From Candidatus Poribacteria bacterium (GTDB lineage Bacteria; Poribacteria; WGA-4E; PCPOR2b): a stretch of DNA of 64,000 nt. Position numbers and translations under genes: made by a program. Location of the stretch: the NCBI GenBank assembly GCA_022822005.1, contig JAJECO010000097.1, forward strand, positions 62,001 to 126,000. Reading direction: 5' to 3'. Below the pieces are notes generated by a model, which was not told the DNA's origin, ran no database searches, and was given only the letters and a program-made list of their open reading frames with translations. This document shows positions 26,551 through 35,036 of this stretch, one piece after another; within the stretch, counting starts at the first letter, position 1; every line of letters starts with the position of its first letter.

Positions 26551-26691
26551 CTATTCATTCTTCAGTTTCTCAAATTCAGATTCCAAGCGTTCGATCCGTC
26601 CCTGGAGGCGAGCAGTTGAAGCAAAAGCTAAGAGGCCAAAGAGAAAGCCGGTTGTTCCAAGTGCCATTCCGATAATTCCAAATGATTCCAT
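26551..26691 (-). CDS. 46-residue single-span membrane protein between hemA and hemC
   Basis: ATG 26691 with AAAGGA about 7 bp upstream; stop TAG at 26551. Residues 5-26 form one membrane helix rich in Gly (GIIGMALGTTGFLFGLLAFA), then a charged amphipathic helix (RIERLESEFEKLKNE). It has a ribosome-binding site and sits tightly in the heme run, 36 bp after hemA and 44 bp before hemC. A helper of heme handling is possible but unproven; I do not recognise a family. Confidence 0.65.
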   Translation of the reverse strand: MESFGIIGMALGTTGFLFGLLAFASTARLQGRIERLESEFEKLKNE

Positions 26692-26727
26692 CGTGGATTC
26701 CTTTATCAGGTTTCTCTAACATCAGTT

Positions 26728-28026
26728 TCAATCTGTATTTTCTGTATCAAGGTCCTTTGCTTGTTCCAAACCGAACATTTCGTACAAAGCATGGACATAC
26801 TGTGCATGATCGTTATTAGCGTCGTTGACAGTTTGACGCAGATGTGCCGTTGGTTGATGCAACAACTTCTTGATAATTGATTGTGTCATGGCTTCAACCA
26901 TCTTCTGTTGTTTAGGGGTTAGCTGCGCTTTGTCAAGACAGGTTCCCAACTCTTTTGAAGCCACCCCCTGAAACTGCTGATGGAGTGCCTTAATTATTGG
27001 ATTAACTTCCAAGATTTGGAGCCGTGAATGGAATTTTGCGACTTCTTCTTTGACAATCTGTGTTGCGATCTCTGCTTCCTGTCCCCGGTCTTTGAGGTTG
27101 GAGGCGACCACCATCTCAAGATCATCAATGTTATACAGGAAAGCATTGTCTACTTTGCTCACTTCAGGGTCAATATCACGTGGTACAGCGATGTCGATCA
27201 GGAACATATAGCGATGCTTCCGCTGTTTCATAATCTCTGCAAGCGAGGGTCGGTCAATTAGGTAATGGGGGGCATCGGTTGAGCTAATCACGATGTCTGC
27301 TTCGACAAGGAAGCTCAGATCGGCGTCGTATGCTAAAGGGGTCCCATTAAATCTTTTGGCGATATCGACTGCACGCTGATAGGTTCGGTTTGCCACGATG
27401 ACCTTAGAAACATTGTTCTTCACAAGGTGTTGCGCCGTTAATTCACTCATTTCGCCGGCACCGACGATAGCAACCGTTTTATCTTCCAGACTTTGAAAAA
27501 TCTTCTTGGCAAGTTCAACGGCTGCATAACTGATAGATACTGCGCCGGCGGCAATATTGGTTTCAGTACGAACTCGCTTTCCAACGCTTAGTGCTTTGGT
27601 AAACAGGCGGTTCAGAATATCACCGGTCGCTCCAGCAGCGAGCGATTGAGCATACGCCTCTTTCACCTGACCGAGAATCTGAGGTTCACCGACAACCATA
27701 GAATCGAGGCTCGCAGTTACATTGAAGAGATGACGAACGGCATCAAGATTTTGATGGCTATATGTAAACTTGTCCAGTTGCTGCGACTCGATTTGATGAT
27801 AGTTCGATAGGAAATTGGACAGGGCAGCACAGCCATCTTTGCTGCGGGTTACGGCATAGATTTCGACGCGATTGCAGGTCGAGAGAATTGCGACTTCTTG
27901 AACGTCGGGATGTTTCCTTAAAAGCTGGAAAGCCTCTATGAGTTGATTTTCAGAGAACGACAACCGTTCCCGAAAATCGAGCGGTGCAATATGATGACTG
28001 GTACCGACAATAACAATTTGGTTCAT
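26728..28026 (-). CDS. hemA: Glutamyl-tRNA reductase
   Basis: A 432-residue enzyme reducing Glu-tRNA to glutamate-1-semialdehyde with NADPH, the first step of C5 heme synthesis. The catalytic C51 lies in LSTCNRVEIYA; VVGEPQILGQVKEAY and the NADPH motif VGAGEMSEL follow. The C-terminal dimerisation helices are complete. It is immediately downstream (3 bp) of the HemX-like gene, a common order, and upstream of hemC. Confidence 0.96.
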   Translation of the reverse strand: MNQIVIVGTSHHIAPLDFRERLSFSENQLIEAFQLLRKHPDVQEVAILSTCNRVEIYAVTRSKDGCAALSNFLSNYHQIESQQLDKFTYSHQNLDAVRHLFNVTASLDSMVVGEPQILGQVKEAYAQSLAAGATGDILNRLFTKALSVGKRVRTETNIAAGAVSISYAAVELAKKIFQSLEDKTVAIVGAGEMSELTAQHLVKNNVSKVIVANRTYQRAVDIAKRFNGTPLAYDADLSFLVEADIVISSTDAPHYLIDRPSLAEIMKQRKHRYMFLIDIAVPRDIDPEVSKVDNAFLYNIDDLEMVVASNLKDRGQEAEIATQIVKEEVAKFHSRLQILEVNPIIKALHQQFQGVASKELGTCLDKAQLTPKQQKMVEAMTQSIIKKLLHQPTAHLRQTVNDANNDHAQYVHALYEMFGLEQAKDLDTENTD

Positions 28027-28029
28027 TTG

Positions 28030-28845
28030 TTAGAATGCGTGTATACTTGGTAAAAAGAGATTAACGCCTACATAGGTGAACAGCACGGCGGCAAAACCGA
28101 TAATTGCAGAATAGGCGGTTTTACGCCCGCGCCAGCCGAGAATTTGGCGGATGCTGAGTTGTAAGACATAGATGAGCCATGTGGCGATTGTGAAGATAAC
28201 CTTTGAATCGACCCATGCCCATTTGATTTCTTTGACATACTGTGTCCAAAGTGCCCCGATAAGAATACCCATCGTCATCAGGATTACGCCGACGAGGATG
28301 CACTTGTGACCCAGTTCGTCGGACCGTCCGAGTGCGGGTAAGAGATTAAAGATAAGCGTATGCTGTTTCTCACGAATTTTCTTTTCTTCGATTAGATACA
28401 TCAGTCCAAACCCAAAGGCAGCGATGAATGCTGCATAAGCCAAAAAAATAGCGGACGAATGGGCAATAAGCCAATAGTTTTGCAGATAAGTGGGAATCGC
28501 AGTATTTTCTTGAGTTTGTAGCGTGTAAGCGACTAACGTGGCTATAAACGCCGCAGGAACAACAAAAACCCCAACCGTGCGGAGGCGGGGTCGGTATGCA
28601 ATGCACAGATAAATCAAGATAATCGCCCACGCGAGGAAGGAAGTTGAGTCATACCAATACGCCATTGGATGTCCCGCATACCGCCAGCGTAGGAGGATAA
28701 AGAACGAGTGCAGCAAGAATCCGCCTACCGTTACCCAATAGCCGTACTTTGCAATCCTCTGATTCCCGGTGCTCAGAAAAAGAATATGAAGTATGCATCC
28801 CGCCAAATAGACCAGCAAAAGCGTATGAAAAAATAGTGAATTCAT
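28030..28845 (-). CDS. HemX-like / CcsA-fold membrane protein
   Basis: A 271-residue protein with eight predicted membrane segments, of the cytochrome c assembly (CcsA/CcmC/HemX) fold. The place of the WWD heme motif reads WTQYVKEIKWAWVDSK, degenerate compared with the CcsA WGxYWxWD, which fits HemX, a regulator or heme-handling protein beside hemA, rather than a working heme lyase. Three bp separate it from hemA. Confidence 0.85.
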   Translation of the reverse strand: MNSLFFHTLLLVYLAGCILHILFLSTGNQRIAKYGYWVTVGGFLLHSFFILLRWRYAGHPMAYWYDSTSFLAWAIILIYLCIAYRPRLRTVGVFVVPAAFIATLVAYTLQTQENTAIPTYLQNYWLIAHSSAIFLAYAAFIAAFGFGLMYLIEEKKIREKQHTLIFNLLPALGRSDELGHKCILVGVILMTMGILIGALWTQYVKEIKWAWVDSKVIFTIATWLIYVLQLSIRQILGWRGRKTAYSAIIGFAAVLFTYVGVNLFLPSIHAF

Positions 28846-28972
28846 CGCAATAGTAGATGTAAACAGCTCATGTGTTCAAAGATTCATTCAATCATACAGT
28901 GATGAAACGCCGCATTGTTGTGTATTAGGTGAACGCCTTAACAGAAACACTTGATGTTAAGATTGCCACCGC

Positions 28973-29383
28973 TTATTTCACCTCTACCTTTTTCGTAATA
29001 ACGGTTCTTTCCCCTGTTGTATCATCTTCTCCAATGACAGTAATGGTATAGTGCCCTCGTTGTAATCCGTCAATCCGAGCTGTTTCTTCAAATGGATCTA
29101 GAGCTGGAGCAGGCCCAGACCGTTGTGCAATCGGAATGAGGATAATCTCACTACCAACCTTTATCACTTCAACATCAGAGATGCTATCTCCAACATTGTT
29201 TACCAACCCCCGAATTGTCACGTCAATATAGTCTTTTCCCACAGATACTTTAAGGCTATGAACATCAGGATAGTAGCCATCATATTCAACATTGCCACAA
29301 CCCGTCAATAGTGGGAGCAGCAAGAAAGATAAAATGCCTAGGTTTCTGAATCCCAACGTGTTGGGAGTTTTGTATCTTCGCAC
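28973..29383 (-). CDS. Small lipoprotein of unknown function
   Basis: A 136-residue protein starting at GTG 29383, which has AGGAGG 3-4 bp upstream; longer starts (29461, 29407) lack a good ribosome-binding site. The signal peptide ends in the lipobox LLTGC, so the mature protein is lipidated at that Cys. The mature part is one beta domain (VSVGKDYIDVTIRGLVNN to the end) like a fibronectin or PKD-type sandwich. Its n-region contains residues encoded by a palindrome (PNTLGF). It lies in the heme run but no link is evident. Confidence 0.7.
   Translation of the reverse strand: MRRYKTPNTLGFRNLGILSFLLLPLLTGCGNVEYDGYYPDVHSLKVSVGKDYIDVTIRGLVNNVGDSISDVEVIKVGSEIILIPIAQRSGPAPALDPFEETARIDGLQRGHYTITVIGEDDTTGERTVITKKVEVK
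29351..29366. repeat. Palindrome TCCCAAC-GT-GTTGGGA within a signal peptide
   Basis: Perfect 7 bp arms with a 2 nt centre, in frame inside the n-region of the lipoprotein signal peptide. Same family as 25652-25667, with paired base changes in both arms. Confidence 0.8.
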
Positions 29384-29588
29384 GGACCTCCTATAGTGGC
29401 GTGTCATGGAATTTAGCGTGAGAAGGAGAGGGGAAGCGACAATTCCTCTCCAGTTTATCATCCGTTCACAGTTATTTCTGCATAACCATTTTGTAAGTGG
29501 CTGTCGTTTTGCTATCAGCTACAAGGGTATATAAATAAACAATACATATCCTGTGTCAGTATTCCGAATGGGAGGCAGTCCTTTCCAA

Positions 29589-30794
29589 TTAAACGGATTC
29601 ACTAATCCATTGAAGGGCGTATTGCCGAGCAGCGTCGGTCTGTCCACTACGAATCATATTGAAAGCGCATTTGAGCGCACAGTTAGAGTTTTCAAAGGCT
29701 AAGCAACATTTTTGCCCTTCATTCTCAGGAACGTGATCGATGAGGTGATCGAAATATCGCTGGCGTCCTTTCTGCGTTGGGATAGATTCCATCACTGTAG
29801 GTCGTAGCAAACCGAGAAAATCAATAAACTCCCCATAACCGTTGTTTTCAAACTGATGGGCGAGCTGGATTTGTACGGATCCGATGCTATATCCTCCGGC
29901 AGTACCTATCCCAATTTCCTCAGTCTGATTGGCAGAAATGCTGATAATCAGGTCGCTGTCGCTTACCAGAATTGGCGTAGTAAATGTTCCCAATTCTGGG
30001 GCATTGATAAATTCGATTAGTTGACATTGATCGAGCGCAGCAAAGGCAGAATCTTCGGAATCGGCATCATCAACTAACACAAAGAATGCATCTGATATAC
30101 GTTCCAGACTATCAGCGGTCGGGGCAATGTGCTCGACAGTCGCGCCACAACGCAGCAATAGATCGAGTCTTTGCGCGAGGGATTCACTCATCTTCTCCGA
30201 ATCGCTGATTGCGATACAATGTCGACTTTCTAACAAAAAATAGACCGGATACGGAAGACTGTGCCCTTGGAGAGACGGGGCGAAATTGGTCTCAGATGGT
30301 TCATCGTAAAGGGATACCGCGCTGAACTTCGTCTCAAGATATTCTCGGATACGTCTAGACAGCGCTGGGCTTTTGCCGCTTGTGGAGATACTGATTGTTA
30401 GGTCTTCATGTGTGATTACAGATGCTGCAGCGAAGGTACATTCAGGAATCACATCGACCACGTTGACCAGATTGATTCCGCCCCCTTTGTGTGCTTCCTT
30501 GAAAACCTGTGTGTTAATCTCCGGCAAATCGGTTGCCGCACAGACGAGAAACATCCCTTCCGTATCGCCAGACTGAAACTGGCGTTTATGCCATGTTATC
30601 TGATTGCTCCGTGCCCAGTTAGTATTGGTTTCCGTCGCTTCAGGACTGATTAACGTTACATCTCCGCCGCTGCGTAGCAGAGAGAGCACCTTTCGTTCGG
30701 CGACAATCCCTGCACCCACAACGAGACATTTACGATTTTGGAGGTTCAGATATGCTGGATAGAACATGATATCAAAGGTAGCACATTGAGGCAT
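29589..30794 (-). CDS. Met8/CysG-N-like precorrin-2 dehydrogenase with degenerate second copy
   Basis: A 401-residue protein. Residues 11-175 match precorrin-2 dehydrogenase / sirohydrochlorin ferrochelatase: FYPAYLNLQNRKCLVVGAG, VVDVIPECTFAAAS, and ISTSGKSPALSRRIREYLE. It oxidises precorrin-2 to sirohydrochlorin with NAD and may insert iron. Residues about 190-400 repeat the layout (LPYPVYFLLESRHCIAISD, then FINAPELGTFTTP and ISISANQ) but lack the GxGxxA nucleotide loop. Usual proteins have 150-220 residues. ATG 30794 has AAAGG upstream. It fits downstream of cobA-hemD in the siroheme branch. Confidence 0.85.
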   Translation of the reverse strand: MPQCATFDIMFYPAYLNLQNRKCLVVGAGIVAERKVLSLLRSGGDVTLISPEATETNTNWARSNQITWHKRQFQSGDTEGMFLVCAATDLPEINTQVFKEAHKGGGINLVNVVDVIPECTFAAASVITHEDLTISISTSGKSPALSRRIREYLETKFSAVSLYDEPSETNFAPSLQGHSLPYPVYFLLESRHCIAISDSEKMSESLAQRLDLLLRCGATVEHIAPTADSLERISDAFFVLVDDADSEDSAFAALDQCQLIEFINAPELGTFTTPILVSDSDLIISISANQTEEIGIGTAGGYSIGSVQIQLAHQFENNGYGEFIDFLGLLRPTVMESIPTQKGRQRYFDHLIDHVPENEGQKCCLAFENSNCALKCAFNMIRSGQTDAARQYALQWISESV

Positions 30795-30834
30795 TATAGC
30801 CTTTTCTTTTCTGTGCGCCCTGTTTCTATGAAGG

Positions 30835-30899
30835 GTAATGCGTAAAAGAACGTGTCTACGAAATGACGGTGGTTCTAAAAATAATCCTTTACGTATTAC
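30835..30899. repeat. 12 bp inverted repeat flanking a 41 nt loop
   Basis: GTAATGCGTAAA (30835-30846) pairs with TTTACGTATTAC (30888-30899) with one G-T pair. It lies between the polyprenyl synthase stop and the Met8-like start. Several NNNNNCG heptamer-like units occur inside and beyond it. Confidence 0.5.
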
Positions 30900-30916
30900 T
30901 CGTTACGCACTGTTTT

Positions 30917-31903
30917 TTACCAATTCCTAGATACACCGTAGTCCGCAAGCTGTGCAAGGGCGTTTCTCGCAGGCGTTTCAGGGAGCACGTTCAAAGCAGA
31001 TTTTGCGTGGTTGGCATACTCTTGAGCGACGCCGCGGCAATGCCCCTGAATCTGATACCGCTCAAGGAGGGATTCGATCCACTCGATTGCCCCAGCGTCA
31101 TCCATTTGTAGACTAAAAAGCCGTTCGAGTTCTGTTCGCTCTTCGGTTGTACAGACTTCGCGTGCATAGATCATCGGAAATGTCAGTTTTCCGTCACGCA
31201 GGTCGTTAAATGGTTCCTTGCCCAGTGTTTCTCCATCTGCCACAAGGTCGAGAAGATCGTCGATGATCTGAAATGCTGCGCCGATAGCCTCGCCATATTC
31301 TGTTAGCGCTTGGAGGTTTTGTGAATTCTGCGTTCCGAGTACCGCTCCCATTGCACACGAAGCGGTGATGAGTTTACCAGTTTTCAGGTCGATGATTTTT
31401 AGGTAGTCGTCCTGCGAAATGCTGAAATCCCCATTTTTGTAGGCGTGGATGACTTCCCCTTCACACATTGAATGTGTCGCATCGGAGAGGAGTGCCATCG
31501 CGAGATCATCAGCACGTCGGTTGACAAGCATCGAAAGCACACGGGCATGGAGATAATCCCCAACAAGCACCGCCACCTTGTTGCCCCATTTAGAGTGCAA
31601 CGTTTCACGTCCCCGCCGGATGGGGGCTTCATCGAGAACATCGTCGTGGACGAGCGATGCGACATGGATGAGCTCGACGGTTGCTGCAAGCGTATGGGCA
31701 TCTTCGCCCTGGTATCCACATGCTTTCGCGGAGAGCAGCAGCAGGATTGGACGTAGCCGCTTCCCACCGCCTTCGACTACATGCTGGACAGCGAGATCGA
31801 CGAAATCGTAATGACTCGTGGTTTTCTCGCTGAGTTTCTTTTCAACAGCTTGCAGATCTTTTGTAATAAAATGGCAAATTTCGCTAAGACTTGGTGTTGA
31901 CAT
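30917..31903 (-). CDS. Trans-polyprenyl diphosphate synthase (IspB/HepT-like)
   Basis: A 328-residue long-chain prenyl synthase. The first Asp-rich motif is DDVLDEAPIRRG (D87, D88, D91) and the second is IIDDLLDLV. GGGKRLRP near residue 46 binds the diphosphate. It lengthens farnesyl diphosphate with isopentenyl units for quinone side chains or heme O/A. The chain length is not given by sequence here. It lies between hemL and the Met8-like gene. Confidence 0.9.
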   Translation of the reverse strand: MSTPSLSEICHFITKDLQAVEKKLSEKTTSHYDFVDLAVQHVVEGGGKRLRPILLLLSAKACGYQGEDAHTLAATVELIHVASLVHDDVLDEAPIRRGRETLHSKWGNKVAVLVGDYLHARVLSMLVNRRADDLAMALLSDATHSMCEGEVIHAYKNGDFSISQDDYLKIIDLKTGKLITASCAMGAVLGTQNSQNLQALTEYGEAIGAAFQIIDDLLDLVADGETLGKEPFNDLRDGKLTFPMIYAREVCTTEERTELERLFSLQMDDAGAIEWIESLLERYQIQGHCRGVAQEYANHAKSALNVLPETPARNALAQLADYGVSRNW

Positions 31904-31909
31904 CGGATG

Positions 31910-31923
31910 TGAAACGTGAAACG
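31910..31923. repeat. Two tandem TGAAACG heptamers
   Basis: Exact copies at 31910-31916 and 31917-31923, in the short gap before the polyprenyl synthase start codon. Confidence 0.75.
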
Positions 31924-31966
31924 TTATCCTCCTATTTGTTTCTCCGTTTATGCTCCCTTCCTTGCG

Positions 31967-33250
31967 TTAAAGTTTTGACAATACTTCATCGGCTGCTCGG
32001 ACTGTCTGGTCTATATCTGCCTCAGAATGTGCCAGTGAAACAAAGCCGGTCTCAAACTGAGATGGGGCAACATAAACCCCTTTCTCAAGCAAGTTCCAGA
32101 AATAGGGCGCATAGCGCTCGGTGTCTGCGGTCTGTACGCCCTCGTAATCGACGACTGTTTCATTCGTGAAATAGAACATCAACATCGAACCGACCCGGCT
32201 GTGCCACGCATCGATTCCGTGGCGTTTGGTCGCTGCTTGAAGTCCCTCTGCAAGGGCAGCGGCGCGCGTCTCAAGCTGATCGTAAACATCGGGCTCGGAC
32301 AGTGCTTTCAGCATTGCGATTCCGGCAGACACCGCAAGTGGATTGCCCGATAGCGTTCCTGCTTGGTAGACACCGCCGAGTGGGGCGACGTTTTCCATAA
32401 TCTCTCTTTTCCCGCCGTAAGCACCGACTGGCATTCCGCCACCGATGATCTTGCCAAGACAGGTCATATCGGGGGTAACTCCGTAGAGGGACTGCGCCCC
32501 GCCGTACGCCACGCGGAATCCGGTGATTACTTCATCGAAAATAAGAAGGATGCCGTGTTCGGCGGTAATCTCGCGCAACTCTTGGAGGTATCCGTCATGC
32601 GGTGGAATAACGCCCATATTGCCCGCGATCGGTTCAAGAATCAGACATGCAATTTGATCGGGGTTCGCTTCAATCGCAGCTCGCACAGCATTGATGTCAT
32701 TGAACGGCACAACGAGGGTGTGTCGTGTGAAATCGTCTGGAATACCCATACATTCAGGAACGCTGAAAGTTGCGACCCCGGACCCCGCCTCGGCGAGAAG
32801 TGAGTCAACATGGCCGTGATAGCAACCTGCCATTTTGATGACTTTATCACGTCCGGTATGCCCACGTGCGACGCGGATTGCGCTCATCGTGGCTTCTGTG
32901 CCGGAGTTGACCAATCGAACAATTTCGATTGATTGGTAGGCGTTGGCAATTAGTTCGGCAAGTTCTATTTCTAACGCTGTTGCTGCCCCGAAGCTGGTGC
33001 CGTTTTCTGCCGCTCCTTGGATTGCTTCAAGGATGGTTGAGTGTGCGTGCCCAAGGATTAGTGGTCCCCACGACGCCAAATAATCGATATATTCGTTACC
33101 GTCGATATCGTAGACCTTTGAGCCTTTGCCACGTTGGATAAAGAGGGGACTGCCACCAACCTTGTTAAAGTTTCTTACCGGGCTATTAACGCCACCGGGA
33201 ATAAATTGTTGTGATTTTTGCCATGCTGCCAAAGATTTGGCGTTATTCAA
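31967..33250 (-). CDS. hemL: Glutamate-1-semialdehyde 2,1-aminomutase
   Basis: A 427-residue PLP enzyme making 5-aminolevulinate, the second C5 step. Family stretches: IPGGVNSPVRNF, NGTSFGAATALEIELAE, and the PLP lysine in CLGKIIGGGMPVGAYGG. The start is TTG 33250 with GGGAG 8 bp upstream. It lies 19 bp after hemB. Confidence 0.96.
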   Translation of the reverse strand: MNNAKSLAAWQKSQQFIPGGVNSPVRNFNKVGGSPLFIQRGKGSKVYDIDGNEYIDYLASWGPLILGHAHSTILEAIQGAAENGTSFGAATALEIELAELIANAYQSIEIVRLVNSGTEATMSAIRVARGHTGRDKVIKMAGCYHGHVDSLLAEAGSGVATFSVPECMGIPDDFTRHTLVVPFNDINAVRAAIEANPDQIACLILEPIAGNMGVIPPHDGYLQELREITAEHGILLIFDEVITGFRVAYGGAQSLYGVTPDMTCLGKIIGGGMPVGAYGGKREIMENVAPLGGVYQAGTLSGNPLAVSAGIAMLKALSEPDVYDQLETRAAALAEGLQAATKRHGIDAWHSRVGSMLMFYFTNETVVDYEGVQTADTERYAPYFWNLLEKGVYVAPSQFETGFVSLAHSEADIDQTVRAADEVLSKL

Positions 33251-33269
33251 TGTGTTTTCTCCCTTTCAT

Positions 33270-34247
33270 CTACTCTGAAAGCCACTCCACAACCGATTTT
33301 GCAAAGTAGGTCAAAATTATATCTGCGCCTGCACGCTTAATACTGGTAAGCACCTCAAGTGCAACCCGTTCTTCGTCGATCCAGCCGTTTTGTCCAGCGG
33401 CCTTGATCATGGAGTATTCGCCACTCACGTTATACGCGGCAACAGGCACCTGAAAATGCGTTTTAACCTGACTGATTACGTCAAGATAGGATAGCGCTGG
33501 CTTAACCATCAGAATATCCGCCCCTTCCTCGATATCCAGTGCAACCTCCCGTAACGCTTCTTCCAGATTCGGAGGATCCATCTGATACGCCCGTCTATCA
33601 CCAAACTGTGGAGCGGATTCTGCTGCCTCCCGGAAGGGACCGTAAAACGCGGACGCATATTTTGCGGAATACGCCATGATAGGGGTTTGATCGTATCCGT
33701 TTTCGTCCAATGCCTCGCGGATGGCGCCGACCCGTCCATCCATCATGTCGGATGGGGCGATGACATCTGCGCCAGCGCGGGCATGAGACAGACTTTCTTT
33801 AATCAGTAGCTCCAACGTCGGATCGTTTAGTACCTCTCCCTCATGAATGACACCGCAGTGTCCATGGTCCGTATATTCGCAGAGGCAGACATCTGTCATT
33901 ACGAGCAGTTCGGGGACTGCATCCTTGATGGCTCGCACGGCACGCTGGATAATACCATCGTCGGCATAGGCTTCGGAACCGACTGGATCTTTGGATTCTG
34001 GGATCCCGAATAAGAGTGTCCCCGGAATACGAAGGGCTGCCAACTCTTTTGCTGCTCTAACGAGCCGATCGACTGAGTATTGGTAGCACCCCGGCATTGA
34101 TGGAATTTCTGAGGCGACATCAACACCGTGGACGACGAACATCGGGTAGATTACGTCATCAACGGAAAGCTGCGTTTCACGAACGAGCCGCCGGAGGTTT
34201 TCATTGGCACGAAGCCGTCTCGGACGGTAAATCGGAAAATGGCTCAT
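33270..34247 (-). CDS. hemB: Delta-aminolevulinic acid dehydratase
   Basis: A 325-residue porphobilinogen synthase. The zinc site reads [13 protein letters not shown] (three Cys), so this is a zinc-dependent form. The Schiff-base lysines lie in [14 protein letters not shown] and [10 protein letters not shown]. It joins two 5-aminolevulinates. It lies 9 bp after rex, so is under rex's promoter. Confidence 0.96.
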   Translation of the reverse strand: MSHFPIYRPRRLRANENLRRLVRETQLSVDDVIYPMFVVHGVDVASEIPSMPGCYQYSVDRLVRAAKELAALRIPGTLLFGIPESKDPVGSEAYADDGIIQRAVRAIKDAVPELLVMTDVCLCEYTDHGHCGVIHEGEVLNDPTLELLIKESLSHARAGADVIAPSDMMDGRVGAIREALDENGYDQTPIMAYSAKYASAFYGPFREAAESAPQFGDRRAYQMDPPNLEEALREVALDIEEGADILMVKPALSYLDVISQVKTHFQVPVAAYNVSGEYSMIKAAGQNGWIDEERVALEVLTSIKRAGADIILTYFAKSVVEWLSE

Positions 34248-34256
34248 AGATAGTCC

Positions 34257-34913
34257 TTATGGTACTTGATGCTGTAAAAAGTAGGAAAGTCCTTCAAGTT
34301 CTATAGATAGATCAACGTTCCTCAGTTTAATATGACGCGGAACGGTCAGATGTGCTGGGGCAAAGTTGAGGACTGCTTTGACCCCTGCTGCAACGAGGCA
34401 GTTTAGCGCGTTCTGAGCCGCATGAAGCGGTACGGCGATAATGCCAATTTCGATCTGCTTGGATTGTACGGTTTCGGGAAGTTCCTCAATGTTCTGGATG
34501 ACAACGTTATTAATGGTTCGATCCCATTTATCCGAATCGTTATCGAATGCGGCGACAATTTCAAAATTGTGCTCCCGCAGCACACGATATCCCAATAGCG
34601 CGCTGCCCAAGTTGCCGACACCGATGAGGGCAACTTTTCGAGGGACATGGACACCGAGAATCTTATCAACGGCCCCCTTGAGCGCAGCGACCTCATAACC
34701 GATTCCTCGCTTCCCAAATTGCCCAAAATAGGCTAAGTCCCTTCGGATTTGGGTTGCTGTGAAATCGGTGCGTTCTGATAGCTCCTTTGAAGACACAACC
34801 GTAACCCCTTCGAGTGCAAGTGTCGCTAAAAGCCGAGAGTACAAAGAGAGACGATTAATGGTGGCTTCGGAGATATTTTCGTGGTTCAGAATAGGCGAAG
34901 CATTTGAGGACAT
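34257..34913 (-). CDS. rex: Redox-sensing repressor Rex
   Basis: A 218-residue Rex. It has an N-terminal winged helix (VSSKELSERTDFTATQIRRD), the typical LAYFGQFGKRGIGYEV, and the NAD(H)-binding motif GVGNLGSALLGY. Rex senses the NADH/NAD ratio and releases DNA when NADH is high. It heads the heme/cytochrome run, so autoregulation and redox control of heme synthesis are likely. An in-frame TTG at 34928 is a less likely start. Confidence 0.95.
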   Translation of the reverse strand: MSSNASPILNHENISEATINRLSLYSRLLATLALEGVTVVSSKELSERTDFTATQIRRDLAYFGQFGKRGIGYEVAALKGAVDKILGVHVPRKVALIGVGNLGSALLGYRVLREHNFEIVAAFDNDSDKWDRTINNVVIQNIEELPETVQSKQIEIGIIAVPLHAAQNALNCLVAAGVKAVLNFAPAHLTVPRHIKLRNVDLSIELEGLSYFLQHQVP

Positions 34914-34948
34914 TTGACCCAACCACAAGCTATATAAAAAACCAATAC

Positions 34949-34977
34949 ATTATAACCGATCTCCATATAAATCGCAA
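34949..34977 (-). promoter_or_regulatory. Likely sigma-70 promoter of rex-hemB-hemL
   Basis: On the minus strand, TTGCGA (34977-34972), a 17 bp spacer, then TATAAT (34954-34949), 36 bp before the rex ATG. No clear Rex operator (TTGTGAA-N4-TTCACAA) was seen nearby. Confidence 0.65.
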
Positions 34978-35036
34978 GAAAAAGCAGGAGACTTAGAAAT
35001 GGGGCAGCAGGTTAGAACTGGAAGTCCATTCCGAGG

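Noticed and set aside
34913-34977. Rex operator before rex
   Set aside because: No TTGTGAA/TTCACAA inverted pair; only a sigma-70-like promoter was visible.
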